Positions 17,454 to 26,642 of a stretch of DNA of 64,000 nt are shown here, in pieces. The stretch's first letter is position 1. Each line of letters begins with the position of its first letter. Under the pieces are notes generated by a model. It searched no databases. It worked only from the letters and a program-made list of their open reading frames with translations, and was not told where the DNA came from. Source of the stretch: CBDFNN01 sp965250215 (GTDB taxonomy: Bacteria; Bacteroidota; Rhodothermia; Rhodothermales; DATKEJ01); the NCBI GenBank assembly GCA_965250215.1, contig CBDFNN010000004.1, positions 2,294,001-2,358,000 on the forward strand, written 5' to 3'. The translations under genes were made by a program, and so were the position numbers.

Positions 17454-18827
17454 ATGGCTAAAACGGCTTCATCGACTAAAAAGAAAACAAGCAGTGCAAC
17501 AAAGACCGTTGCATCGCGAAGCAAGACAAAAGCAACTGCATCCAAGGCAAGAAGGGCAAAAGCACCTGTAAAGAAGGCACCTGCGAAGAAGGTTGTCGCG
17601 AAAAAGGTAGTATCGAAAAAGGCAACAACAAGAAAGCCCGTCGTCCGAAAAACCGCAGCCAAAAAAGCCAGCCCTGTCGCCAAAAAGACAGTAGCTCGAA
17701 AAGCAGCAAGCAAGACGACGACTGCAAAGAAAGCAGTAGCGAGGAAAGCAAGTGCTAGCAAGAAAGCAAAGAAAACACTTGTCAGCTTAGAGAACGAACA
17801 ATTTACCTTCCGGCATTATAAAGATGTCAATGCAACGCACGAAGATTTAGGTCTTTCCGAGAAAGACGTGATGGACATGTACACCAGCATGGTTCTTCAG
17901 CGTCGATTCGAAGAAAGAGCTGCTCAGATGTATGGTCAGCAAAAGATTGGTGGCTTCCTCCACCTTTACATCGGGCAAGAGGCTGTTTCTACCGGTTCAG
18001 CCTGGGCAACAACACGCCAGGATGCCTTTATTACTGCCTACAGAGACCATGGAATTGGTCTTGCATTGGGAATGACAGCCAACGAATGTATGGCCGAACT
18101 CTTTGGCAAGGTTGATGGCTGTTCAAAAGGGAAAGGAGGATCGATGCACTATTTCGACAAGAAAAATAACTTTCTTGGAGGTCATGGAATAGTTGGTGGA
18201 CAAATACCCTTAGGTGTTGGTGCGTCTTTTGCGCAGAAGTATAAAGGGACAGACAATGTAACCCTGACCTATTTTGGCGATGGTGCCATTCAGCAGGGAG
18301 CATTCCACGAGGCTGCGAATCTAGCTGGGCTATATAAGCTTCCTTCTATTCTGATTTGTGAGAATAATCTCTATGGAATGGGCACTTCTGTCGAGCGTTC
18401 GTCTGCCGTAACGGATCTATATAAAAGAGCCGTGGCCTACAATATGCACGGTGCCGTTTGTGACGGTATGGATGTATTCGTTGTCTACCAAGCTATCAAA
18501 GAGCTCAAGGAATTAGCTTCTCAAGGCCAACCTTGCTTGTTAGAAATGAGGACCTACCGATATAGAGGACACTCTATGTCTGACCCGCAAAAGTATAGAA
18601 CGAAGGAAGAGATGGATGAGCGTAAAGGTGAGGATCCAATCCTACAGCTCAAGTCCTATATACTCGGTCGAAAAATTGCTAGCCTCAAAACACTAGATAA
18701 GATTGACGACGATGCAAAAGAAGAGGTGCTGGAGTCTGTCAAGTTCGCGGATGCAAGCGAAATGCCATCCGAGGACGCCATGTACGAGAACGTATATGCG
18801 GACGACAACTTCCCATTCCTTCGATAG
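17454..18827 (+). CDS. pdhA: pyruvate dehydrogenase E1 alpha subunit with a histone-H1-like Lys/Ala-rich N-terminal extension
   Basis: 457 residues, about 100 longer than usual. Residues about 112-457 are a normal thiamine-diphosphate E1-alpha: MVLQRRFEERAAQMYGQQKI, then HGIGLALGM and KGKGGSMHYF. The ThDP-binding motif is YFGDGAIQQGAFHEAANLA with ENNLYGMGT, and the C-terminal YRYRGHSMSDP loop carries the regulated Ser region. Residues 1-110 contain 32 Lys and 7 Arg and no acidic residue, in repeated KKA/AKK/RKA patterns like bacterial and eukaryotic H1 tails. The ATG at 17454 is the only sensible start that includes the tail, and the intact frame argues that the tail is translated. It leads the pdhA-pdhB-pdhC operon, which makes acetyl-CoA from pyruvate; no E3 gene is in the window. 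Confidence 0.95.
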   Translation: MAKTASSTKKKTSSATKTVASRSKTKATASKARRAKAPVKKAPAKKVVAKKVVSKKATTRKPVVRKTAAKKASPVAKKTVARKAASKTTTAKKAVARKASASKKAKKTLVSLENEQFTFRHYKDVNATHEDLGLSEKDVMDMYTSMVLQRRFEERAAQMYGQQKIGGFLHLYIGQEAVSTGSAWATTRQDAFITAYRDHGIGLALGMTANECMAELFGKVDGCSKGKGGSMHYFDKKNNFLGGHGIVGGQIPLGVGASFAQKYKGTDNVTLTYFGDGAIQQGAFHEAANLAGLYKLPSILICENNLYGMGTSVERSSAVTDLYKRAVAYNMHGAVCDGMDVFVVYQAIKELKELASQGQPCLLEMRTYRYRGHSMSDPQKYRTKEEMDERKGEDPILQLKSYILGRKIASLKTLDKIDDDAKEEVLESVKFADASEMPSEDAMYENVYADDNFPFLR

Positions 18828-18859
18828 ACCAAAATTAAAGTACAGGTAAAGAATTAGAA

Positions 18860-19840
18860 ATGGCTGAATTACAATTAAGAGAAGCTCTTCGCGCAGCGAT
18901 GGTTGAGGAGATGGACCGTGATGAGGACATCTTCCTCATCGGGGAGGAAGTATCCCAGTACAATGGGGCTTACAAAGTCTCTCAAGGTATGCTCGATCGC
19001 TTTGGTGAGAAAAGGGTCATAGATAGCCCGATCTCCGAATCCGGTTTCGCCGGCCTCGGACTGGGTGCTGCTATGATGGGTCTTCGACCTATCGTGGAAT
19101 TTATGACATGGAATTTTTCCTTTGTTTGCTTTGACCAAATCAAGTCAAATGCAGCAAAGGTTCGATATATGTCTGGAGGGCAGTATGGAACGCCTATTGT
19201 GTTTAGAGGACCAAACGGAGCTGCCGGCCAGCTTGGAGCGACTCACTCAAATTCAACAGAGTCCTTATTCGCTACTATTCCTGGCTTGATTATAATTTCG
19301 ATTTCAAATCCAGACGACGCAAAGGGTCTTTTGAAATCTGCCATCAGGAGTGACGATCCCGTTCTCTTTATGGAAAGTGAAGTGATGTATGGTTTGAAGG
19401 GTGAAGTGTCTGACGCACCCGATTACTTGATTCCTATTGGAAAGGGCAGAATTGGCCGTGAGGGTTCAGATGTAACATTGGTAGCTCATAACAAAGCTTA
19501 CTGGACGGCCATGGAAGCGGCGAGAGTGCTGGAGCTGGATGGTATATCTGCTGAGGTCATTGACCCCAGAACTATTCGTCCAATGGACTGGGATATGATC
19601 ACGGATTCAGTCAAAAAGACGAATCGATTGGTCGTAGTTGATGAAAGTACGCCTTTCGCAAGTATAGCTTCTGAGATAGCATTCCAGGTGCAACAGCGCG
19701 CATTCGATCATCTCGATGCACCGGTAGCAAGGGTCACAAACCGTGATACTCCTGCTCCTTATGCGAAGAATCTAATCGATATTTACATCCCGACGGTAAA
19801 GGACATCGTTGATGCGAGTAAAAGCGTCCTTTACGTCTAG
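18860..19840 (+). CDS. pdhB: pyruvate dehydrogenase E1 beta subunit
   Basis: 326 residues, the family's normal length. The N terminus LREALRAAMVEEMDRDEDIF and the loop IGEEVSQYNGAYKVSQGM with DSPISESGFAGLGLGAA are diagnostic. So are FMTWNFSFVCFDQIKSNAAK and GPNGAAGQLGATHSN. The transketolase C-terminal domain follows (EVIDPRTIRPMDWDMI). The subunit forms the alpha2-beta2 E1 tetramer that decarboxylates pyruvate and hands the acetyl group to E2. It lies 32 bases after pdhA and 35 before pdhC on the same strand. Unlike pdhA it has no extra tail. Confidence 0.97.
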   Translation: MAELQLREALRAAMVEEMDRDEDIFLIGEEVSQYNGAYKVSQGMLDRFGEKRVIDSPISESGFAGLGLGAAMMGLRPIVEFMTWNFSFVCFDQIKSNAAKVRYMSGGQYGTPIVFRGPNGAAGQLGATHSNSTESLFATIPGLIIISISNPDDAKGLLKSAIRSDDPVLFMESEVMYGLKGEVSDAPDYLIPIGKGRIGREGSDVTLVAHNKAYWTAMEAARVLELDGISAEVIDPRTIRPMDWDMITDSVKKTNRLVVVDESTPFASIASEIAFQVQQRAFDHLDAPVARVTNRDTPAPYAKNLIDIYIPTVKDIVDASKSVLYV

Positions 19841-19875
19841 TGTCAATTATTATTAATATTTAAAAACAGAAATCG

Positions 19876-21153
19876 ATGGCTATTGCGGTTGAAATGCCGA
19901 AGATGAGTGACACGATGGTAGAAGGTGTCCTCGTGGAATGGTCTGTGAACGAAGGAGACAAAGTATCCTCTGGTGATATTATTGCTCAAGTTGAGACAGA
20001 CAAGGCGACAATGGACCTTGAAGCATACGACGATGGCGTGTTGCTAAAACAGGTTGCTTCGGAAGGTGATGCAATTGAGATTGGTGGACTTATTGCTATT
20101 CTCGGGAAGGCTGGAGAAGATGTCTCTGAGATATTGGCAAAATATGCTGGCGGAGTGCCGGCCAAGCAGACAGTCTCTGAGTCAAAAGATGTATCCGAAT
20201 CATCGGCAGAATCAAGTCCAGTCTCTGAAGCAAGTTCGAGCTCTGCTGAGCCAGTGGCCAGTAGCAATGGACGAATCAAAGTATCTCCTCTTGCTCGCAA
20301 GATGGCGGCTGACAAAGGACTGTCTCTTTCTTCCATAAGTGGGTCAGGTCCTGACGGTAGAATCGTCAGACGAGATGTTGAAGGCGCGTCGCCTGCTTCT
20401 TCTTCAACAAGCACCGCTCCTGTGACAAGTTCACAAGCCTTGGTAAGAATGTCAGGTGGAGTTCAGGATGTAGCCTTGACTCAAATGCGGAAAACCATTG
20501 CTCGTCGACTAGCCGAGAGCAAGTTTGGTGCACCACATTTCTATTTGAGCATGGATGTCGACATGGCTCAGACAGTCGAGATGCGGGGTCGGATAAACGA
20601 AGAGGGAGCGAGGAGAGGTCTTCCAAAGATTTCCTTTAATGACATTATTGTCAAAGCCTGTGCCCACGCTCTTAGGATTCATCCCGAGGTCAACTCATCT
20701 TACTTGGAGACAGAAGGTGTGATAAGGCAATATGAAGACATCCACGTAGCCGTAGCCGTTGCTGTAGCTGAAGGACTCGTCACGCCGGTTGTTCGGCATA
20801 CGGATCGAATTGGTCTGGCAGAAATTGCAGGTACGATTAACGATTTGGCTTCTCGTGCCAAGACCAAGAAATTGGGACTCGATGAAATGCAGGGATCGAC
20901 CTTCACTACAAGTAATCTTGGTATGTTCGGCATCCGTGAGTTCACAGCAATTATAAACCCGCCAAATGCATGTATCCTGGCGATCGGAGCTGTTAGAGAT
21001 GAGGCCGTCGTTCGCGGTGGTCAGGTAGTTGCAGGCAAAACCATGACGGTTACATTGTCTTGCGATCACAGGGTCGTAGATGGAGCTGTCGGCTCTGCCT
21101 TCCTTGTTACCTTGAAAGGATTGTTAGAAGACCCAGCAAGAATGTTGATCTAG
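19876..21153 (+). CDS. pdhC: dihydrolipoamide acetyltransferase, E2 of the pyruvate dehydrogenase complex
   Basis: 425 residues. One lipoyl domain occupies residues 1-78, with the lipoylated Lys43 in VETDKATMDLEAYDDG. A flexible linker (about 95-132) is strikingly rich in Ser, Glu and Ala (SESKDVSESSAESS) instead of the common Ala/Pro type. The peripheral-subunit-binding domain (about 134-170, VSPLARKMAADKGL) docks E1 and E3. The catalytic core (about 195-425) ends in SCDHRVVDGAVGS, where His398 and Asp402 form the acetyltransferase site. It transfers acetyl from lipoate to CoA. A second Ser/Thr/Ala linker precedes the core. A strong terminator follows 38 bases after the stop, closing the operon; a lipoamide dehydrogenase must come from elsewhere in the genome. 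Confidence 0.97.
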   Translation: MAIAVEMPKMSDTMVEGVLVEWSVNEGDKVSSGDIIAQVETDKATMDLEAYDDGVLLKQVASEGDAIEIGGLIAILGKAGEDVSEILAKYAGGVPAKQTVSESKDVSESSAESSPVSEASSSSAEPVASSNGRIKVSPLARKMAADKGLSLSSISGSGPDGRIVRRDVEGASPASSSTSTAPVTSSQALVRMSGGVQDVALTQMRKTIARRLAESKFGAPHFYLSMDVDMAQTVEMRGRINEEGARRGLPKISFNDIIVKACAHALRIHPEVNSSYLETEGVIRQYEDIHVAVAVAVAEGLVTPVVRHTDRIGLAEIAGTINDLASRAKTKKLGLDEMQGSTFTTSNLGMFGIREFTAIINPPNACILAIGAVRDEAVVRGGQVVAGKTMTVTLSCDHRVVDGAVGSAFLVTLKGLLEDPARMLI

Positions 21154-21191
21154 TTTACCCAGCTGATCTGGATGTTCTGACTGAAAATTTG

Positions 21192-21234
21192 AGCGGATCG
21201 AGACATTGAGTATTGTCTTGGTCCGCTTTTTATT
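21192..21234 (+). terminator. strong intrinsic terminator of the pdh operon
   Basis: AGCGGATCGAGACA pairs with TGTCTTGGTCCGCT over 14 positions (12 Watson-Crick, 2 wobble) around an eight-base loop, and runs straight into TTTTTATTT. It begins 38 bases after the pdhC stop codon. Confidence 0.88.
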
Positions 21235-21406
21235 TGATGCCTATCAAAGAGTAAGACTGGTAATAAATTGATGCGCAATGTCTCCAACTTGAACAGTAAA
21301 AAATAATTGTGCCCTTCTCAGATAGTTAAACATAGATCTCGCAAGACAACTGAAAAGTCCCGTGGGCCAGAAAAGTCAGACTCCTAGCAAAGCTACATAA
21401 GCCATC

Positions 21407-22630
21407 ATGAATACCCTGAAATTAGAAATTCCCAATAGATTTGGTCAGAGCCTCTCAGCAAATCTTGATCTGCCAGACAGCGGCTCACCTCACACATTCG
21501 GAATTTTTGCTCACTGTTTTACCTGCTCGAAAGATTTACGTGCTTCGAGAGAAATAAGCAGGGGTCTTGTTGAGTCTGGGTGCGGAATTCTTCGCTTTGA
21601 TTTTACTGGATTAGGACATTCGACCGGAGAATTTGCCGATACCAATTTTGGATCCAATGTTTCGGACCTGATTGATGTCAGTGAATATCTGACCCAAAAC
21701 TATGCGGCACCGAGTATTCTAATTGGACATTCATTGGGTGGAGCGGCTGTTCTCCAGGCGGCTCGACACATCGAAAGTGGCAAGGCCATCGTAACGATAG
21801 GAAGTCCCGCGGATCCAGCGCACATCGAGCACTTGCTCACGGAAAAGAAAGATGAAATTGAGGGAAAAGGTGAAGCCAATGTTATTCTGGCAGGAAGGGA
21901 GTTTACTATCAAAAAACAGTTTTTGGATGATCTTCGAGATAATAAGCTAGAACGAGAGATAGAGACTTCTGGGCAAGCCATATTGATCATGCATGCACCA
22001 GGAGATCAGGTTGTCGGAATTGAAAATGCACAGCGTCTATATCACGCCGCAATGCATCCTAAAAGTTTTATTTCCTTGGATGGAGCAGATCACTTGTTGA
22101 CCCAAAGAGACGATTCCCGATATGCGGCTGGCGTGATAGCCGCTTGGGCCGTAAAATACCTATCGAAGGATACACAGGCGACGAAAGAGTCAGGCGAAGA
22201 AGAGCAGGGTGTGGTTCGAGTGAGTAATTCTGGTCCAAAGTATACAACGAGAGTAAAGTCGGCTGGGCATTCATTTCTTATTGATGAACCACTATCCTTG
22301 GGTGGAGACGACATCGGTGCAACGCCTTACGGTCACCTGCTTGCTGCGCTTGGTGCTTGCACGGCGATTACGCTAAGAATGTATGCCAATAGAAAAGAGT
22401 GGAATATTGGTTCGATCGATGTCGAACTTAGCCATTCCAAAGTTCACGCGAAGGATTGTCAAGATTGCGAATCAAAAGAAGGTCAAATCAATTTGATGAC
22501 GAGGTCTATTAGATTCAGTGGCACCTTGGATGACAAGCAGAAAGAAAGAATGCTATACATTGCCGGCCGATGTCCTGTGCACCGAACCCTCGAAGGTCAA
22601 ATAGAAGTCAAGACTGCCTTGAATGAATAG
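21407..22630 (+). CDS. bifunctional alpha/beta hydrolase - OsmC-family fusion protein
   Basis: 407 residues. The N-terminal half (1-255) is an alpha/beta hydrolase with the nucleophile elbow IGHSLGGAAVLQAA (Ser about 106) and a late Asp/His (ISLDGADHLLTQRDD). The C-terminal half (about 275-407) is an OsmC/Ohr-type domain. Its two redox cysteines are in ALGACTAITLRMYANRKEW and IAGRCPVHRTLEGQ, and a CxxC (CQDCES) lies between them. OsmC proteins reduce organic hydroperoxides or related electrophiles; the fused hydrolase may generate or clear the lipid substrate. The same fusion is known from many Bacteroidota and Cyanobacteria. The last 250 bases are partly duplicated, in decayed form, at 27421-27641 on the far side of the nor operon. 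Its 250-base upstream region holds only the pdh terminator. Confidence 0.9.
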   Translation: MNTLKLEIPNRFGQSLSANLDLPDSGSPHTFGIFAHCFTCSKDLRASREISRGLVESGCGILRFDFTGLGHSTGEFADTNFGSNVSDLIDVSEYLTQNYAAPSILIGHSLGGAAVLQAARHIESGKAIVTIGSPADPAHIEHLLTEKKDEIEGKGEANVILAGREFTIKKQFLDDLRDNKLEREIETSGQAILIMHAPGDQVVGIENAQRLYHAAMHPKSFISLDGADHLLTQRDDSRYAAGVIAAWAVKYLSKDTQATKESGEEEQGVVRVSNSGPKYTTRVKSAGHSFLIDEPLSLGGDDIGATPYGHLLAALGACTAITLRMYANRKEWNIGSIDVELSHSKVHAKDCQDCESKEGQINLMTRSIRFSGTLDDKQKERMLYIAGRCPVHRTLEGQIEVKTALNE

Positions 22631-22754
22631 AGAAATAATTCCTAATGGAGCTCAATTCAATTATTCCCTGAGGTGTCCGAATTGCAGAATTGAGTACCAT
22701 TTTTGAAATGGCGTTACCCAAGACCAGGTCTGAACTGCGAAGCAAGCTAAATCA

Positions 22755-24482
22755 TCAGGCGCTCACTGCAATCCGCCGGTAGAGTTTCGTAACGACCTCC
22801 GGGAGTTGGTGATGCTTGGTCAGGATGCTGTAGTGGTTGACTCCAAACATCCGCGGCAGATAATACCGGGCCTCTTCTTCAATGGCTACAGCGTAGCTTT
22901 CGATGTGATTTTGGTGCAGTTCCTTGAGGGCCTGTTTGATGTCCTGTACGCCATAGTTTCCCTCGTAGCGATCGTAGTCGTTGGGCTTACCATCCGATAG
23001 CAGGATGACCCAACGTGATCGAGAGGGCTGTTTGCCGAGCAGAAAGCCGGCGTGGCGGATGGCGGGGCCTATCCGCGTAAACCCCTGGGGTGAAATCGCT
23101 CCAACATTTCTGCGTGCTTTTTTCCAGTCGTCCTTGAAATGCTTGAGCGTCACGTACGAGCAATAATTCCTTGTCTTGGAAAAAAAACCGTCGATCTGGA
23201 AATCGATGTCAAATTCCGAAAATACTTCCCCCAACACGATGGCAGCTTGTTTTTCGATATCAATGACCCGTTGTCCGCCGACATAGCTGTCTCCCGATAG
23301 GCTCAGATCAATCAAAAACAGGATAGACAAATCTTTCCTGCGTTTCCGTTTAGAGATATAAATATTTTCGTTCGGACTGACATTGGATTTAATATCTACG
23401 CACATGTCCAAAACCTGATCGAAGTCAAAGTGATCTCCATGACTGACCCGATTAACTCTAGTGGATGCGTTGTAGAAGTGAACCAAATTTCGTTTGAGTG
23501 CCTTGATAATATTTCGACTGTCTAGCACAGTTTTAGAGGCGTAATCACTTTTGTACGACTTGAATAGCAAGGGATACACTCGGCAGTGATCCTTCCTGTA
23601 CCGACCAGCCGAACCATTCCATTCGGGATAGGAATAATAGAATCCTTTCTCTTTCAGCGCCTTGCTTTCCGCGATGGACAACTGCCCAGAAAAGTCAGCT
23701 TTGTAAACCGAGTGCACAACATCATCTACTCTGACAGTGTGTTTGAGATTTAACTCATCCAGCGCGTGGGCGTCATTCTGCAAGTTGTCCTCGCCCTCAA
23801 AATCCCGCCAGATGTCATCAAATTCCTCGGCAGTCTCGATCTTTTCGAAGTAATGTTGCAGTGTAAATTCTTCTTGTTTCTCGTTGTCGACCTGTATGGT
23901 CGTCATTTCTTCCACAGGCTTGGACTCAATCTCGGTGGTTATTTCGCCGCCAAGCGATTTGCCGATCAGATCACTTGTATGCTCTAGCTCTGATGCACCC
24001 AGAAGTGTGTCATCATGCATCCATTTCCCATACAGCCAGTAATCCTCCACTTCCTCAAAACCAATAAGCTCTTCGTGTAGCTTTCGGAAATGAACAAATT
24101 CCCGCTCAAGCGAATCCATGACCTCACCCGCGCTTTCATGGGCCGCCTTCCTGGCCTCGTCCTGCGAAATTTTGTTGCTGCTATTAAGCTGCAATAACTT
24201 TTGGTGACTCAGAAAAAAGACGCGGTAGAGATAATGCTTAAAATTCAGCTCAAGCGAGGGGAATCGATTGGCTTTTTCCGGCAGGTAAAATGTATCGCCT
24301 TTCCATCCGCCCTCGTTGACGGCCGGCAATAACTCGATCGGAGCAGAGGTTAGGGCCCGTGCAACAATGGTTAGCCGGGGAGCCATATCCTTCAGAAATA
24401 CGGCATCTATATTTTCTGTCTCTACCCTTTTTCGTTTTTGCCAAAGGACGAGGCGCTTAAAAAGGGCTTCACCAATTTCCAT
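22755..24482 (-). CDS. norD: nitric oxide reductase activation protein NorD (VWA domain)
   Basis: 575 residues. The C-terminal von Willebrand A domain (about 385-565) has the MIDAS motif LFLIDLSLSGDSY (Asp-x-Ser-x-Ser), a Thr in PQGFTRIGPAIRHA and ILLSDGKPNDYDRYEG. The N-terminal 380 residues are helical and divergent, as in other NorD/CbbO-type proteins. With the AAA+ ATPase NorQ it forms a chaperone thought to insert the non-heme iron into the NorB active site. The ATG lies three bases after the norQ stop, so it is the last gene of norCBQD. Several lines counted by eye here are about 60% GC (36/60 at 24121-24180, 37/60 at 24301-24360), higher than lines sampled in neighbouring genes. Confidence 0.92.
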   Translation of the reverse strand: MEIGEALFKRLVLWQKRKRVETENIDAVFLKDMAPRLTIVARALTSAPIELLPAVNEGGWKGDTFYLPEKANRFPSLELNFKHYLYRVFFLSHQKLLQLNSSNKISQDEARKAAHESAGEVMDSLEREFVHFRKLHEELIGFEEVEDYWLYGKWMHDDTLLGASELEHTSDLIGKSLGGEITTEIESKPVEEMTTIQVDNEKQEEFTLQHYFEKIETAEEFDDIWRDFEGEDNLQNDAHALDELNLKHTVRVDDVVHSVYKADFSGQLSIAESKALKEKGFYYSYPEWNGSAGRYRKDHCRVYPLLFKSYKSDYASKTVLDSRNIIKALKRNLVHFYNASTRVNRVSHGDHFDFDQVLDMCVDIKSNVSPNENIYISKRKRRKDLSILFLIDLSLSGDSYVGGQRVIDIEKQAAIVLGEVFSEFDIDFQIDGFFSKTRNYCSYVTLKHFKDDWKKARRNVGAISPQGFTRIGPAIRHAGFLLGKQPSRSRWVILLSDGKPNDYDRYEGNYGVQDIKQALKELHQNHIESYAVAIEEEARYYLPRMFGVNHYSILTKHHQLPEVVTKLYRRIAVSA

Positions 24483-24485
24483 GAC

Positions 24486-25268
24486 TCAGATGGCGAGGTA
24501 GGCGATGTCTTCGAGCGCTTGAACAGTGTCTTCGTCGTCGGACAGCGGTTCGAGGATCGCAACTTTAACGGCCAGTCTTGGCTGGAGTCCGGTCTGTATT
24601 AGCTTCGCCGCATAGACGAGCAGTCTTGTCGACGCAGTCTCTGACAAGCCCAGCTCTGTCAGATTCCGAATCTTATTTCCGACCGTCACCAGTTTGGCTG
24701 CCGTAGCAGCATCCACACCTGATTCGCCTATCAGAATCTCATTTTCGATTTTCTCGGTCGGATACTTAAAAGTAATCGAGACAAATCGCTGTCTGGTCGA
24801 AGGCTTGAGTTCCTTGAATCCCTTTTGGTAACCAGGATTGTAGGAACCTAATAACATAAAATCAGGATGAGCTTCGATTTCACTCCCAAGCTTGTCGATA
24901 AACAGCGTTCGGCGATAGTCAGTCAGGGAGTGGATAGCCACGAGTATATCGGGACGAGCCTCGGCTATTTCGTCCAGATATATAAAACTTCCCTCCTTGG
25001 CTGCCCGGGTGAGCGGCCCGTCCACCCAAATAGTATCTGCACCGCGGATGATGTACCGGCCAATAAGGTCTGTCGACGACGTTTCCTCATGACAGGTTAC
25101 CGTGAGTAATGGCTTATCCGATTGATAAGCCATGTACTCAACGAATCTGGATTTTCCGGTTCCAGTTGGTCCCTTCAGTAAAAGCGGAAGTTTATTTCGG
25201 AAGCTGTGTTCGAAGACATCAGTTTCTTTTCCGATTTTCAAGTAGTAGGGTTCTTCGGCAATTTTCAA
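24486..25268 (-). CDS. norQ: MoxR-class AAA+ ATPase NorQ
   Basis: 260 residues, a compact AAA+ protein of the NorQ/CbbQ type. Walker A is GPTGTGKS (residues 33-40), Walker B is FIYLDEIAEARPDI, and sensor and arginine-finger regions are visible in FMLLGSYNPGYQKGFKELKP and STRQRFVSITFKYP. It powers NorD-dependent maturation of the NorB iron site. It lies nine bases after the norB stop and four before norD, consistent with one transcript. CbbQ paralogues activate Rubisco, but the context fixes this one as NorQ. Confidence 0.94.
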   Translation of the reverse strand: MKIAEEPYYLKIGKETDVFEHSFRNKLPLLLKGPTGTGKSRFVEYMAYQSDKPLLTVTCHEETSSTDLIGRYIIRGADTIWVDGPLTRAAKEGSFIYLDEIAEARPDILVAIHSLTDYRRTLFIDKLGSEIEAHPDFMLLGSYNPGYQKGFKELKPSTRQRFVSITFKYPTEKIENEILIGESGVDAATAAKLVTVGNKIRNLTELGLSETASTRLLVYAAKLIQTGLQPRLAVKVAILEPLSDDEDTVQALEDIAYLAI

Positions 25269-25277
25269 ATGCGGACT

Positions 25278-26642
25278 CTATTCGGTTGCTGATACAAAAA
25301 CGTCTTCGGTATTTTCGATCGCCTCTTCACGGGGCTTTCCGTACTTCAAAAAGTCGACGATGTAGAGACCGACTCCGAATGTGAACAAGGAAGCAGCCGC
25401 GAGCATCACAATAAAGTGAACGGACAGCTCATTCTGGGCGTCCATGAAATTCATCCCGACCTTTCTCTCCAGATAAACTTGGCCTACGCCGGCGGCGGCA
25501 AGCGCGGTAGTCATTCCTAGCATACCGATATTCGCACACCAGAACGCGATCTGTCCACGTGTATTATTGTACAATTTCCGTCCAGTCATTAGTGGCAATG
25601 CATAGGAGATCATGGCAAAGACCAGCATTCCGTAGGCTCCCCAGAATGCGAGGTGGGCGTGCATGGCGGTTATCAAGGTCCCATGGGTCCACAGATTTAC
25701 CTGTGGTAGAGTGTGAGCTACGCCCAGCAATCCCGCGCCTACAAAGGATGTAATTGCGCATCCAAGTGTCCAGTACAAAGCGATTGTATTGGGATGCTTC
25801 TTGCCACCTTTCCGGTACATCGAAAAGGCAAAGAGCGCCATGGCCAAAAAGGCCAGCGGCTCCAGTGCCGAAAAAATACCACCTATCAAAAGCCAGTACT
25901 CAGGCGCACCAATGAAATAATAGTGGTGACCCGTTCCTAGGATGCCAGAAATGAAGGTAAGACCTATAATGACATACAGCCATTTTTCGATAACCTCACG
26001 ATCGACACCCGTCAGTTTTATGAGGAGAAAGGCAAGGATACCACCCATGATGAGTTCCCAAACACCTTCAACCCAGAGGTGGACTACCCACCAGCGGAAA
26101 AACGAATCCATAGTCTGGTTGTCAAACGCGATCATGCCGGGCAAGTAGAGGAGGGCGGCAAAGACGAGTCCCATGACTAGAACCAAGGACGTGGTTGTCC
26201 GCTGTTTCCCCTTCCAAAGTGTCGCTAACAGAATCCCCAAGAACAGCAAGACATTAACTACAACGAGATAGTCAAGCGGTCTCGGAATCTCCAGCAATTT
26301 ACGGCCTTCCCACCAGTTGAAATGAAAGCCTATTACGGCTGCAACGCCGACTGCGGCAAAGCTCCAGAACTGAAGTTTGGCCAGACCGACCGAAGCCAAC
26401 TCACGCTGTGATTCTTCCGGAATGATGTAATAGGCAGCTCCCATGAATCCAGAGAGGAGCCAGACTATTAGGAGGTTGGTATGAGTCGCACGTGCTACGT
26501 TAAACGGAATGATGGCGTGGAACCACTCATCAAAGCCAATTCGGGCAAATCCCATGATGAATCCGTAAACGATCTGCAGGACCAATAGGAGCATGCAGAG
26601 AGCGAAAAATAGGTAGGCGACTTTTTGTGATTTGTATTTCAT
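25278..26642 (-). CDS. norB: cytochrome-c-type nitric oxide reductase, catalytic subunit NorB
   Basis: 454 residues and about 12 membrane helices, a heme-copper-oxidase relative that reduces 2 NO to N2O in the cytoplasmic membrane. Heme and iron ligands are present: His54 (RATHTNLLIVW), His188 with Glu192 in VVHLWVEGVWELIMG, His239-His240 in GTGHHYYFIG, and His328/His330 in MHAHLAFWGAYGM. The conserved Glu196 and Glu261 (SALEPLAF) of cNORs are also there. The length matches cNOR, not the quinol-fused qNOR (about 760), so electrons must come through NorC. Its ATG shares one base with the norC stop (TAATG). NO reduction suits micro-oxic life or detoxification; no nitrite reductase is in the window. 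Confidence 0.97.
   Translation of the reverse strand: MKYKSQKVAYLFFALCMLLLVLQIVYGFIMGFARIGFDEWFHAIIPFNVARATHTNLLIVWLLSGFMGAAYYIIPEESQRELASVGLAKLQFWSFAAVGVAAVIGFHFNWWEGRKLLEIPRPLDYLVVVNVLLFLGILLATLWKGKQRTTTSLVLVMGLVFAALLYLPGMIAFDNQTMDSFFRWWVVHLWVEGVWELIMGGILAFLLIKLTGVDREVIEKWLYVIIGLTFISGILGTGHHYYFIGAPEYWLLIGGIFSALEPLAFLAMALFAFSMYRKGGKKHPNTIALYWTLGCAITSFVGAGLLGVAHTLPQVNLWTHGTLITAMHAHLAFWGAYGMLVFAMISYALPLMTGRKLYNNTRGQIAFWCANIGMLGMTTALAAAGVGQVYLERKVGMNFMDAQNELSVHFIVMLAAASLFTFGVGLYIVDFLKYGKPREEAIENTEDVFVSATE

Noticed and set aside
17411..17761. Minus-strand 116-codon hydrophobic Ala/Leu/Phe frame
   Set aside because: Antisense of the Lys/Ala repeat coding the PdhA tail. Lys codons AAA/AAG read as Phe/Leu in reverse, so the apparent membrane protein is an artefact.
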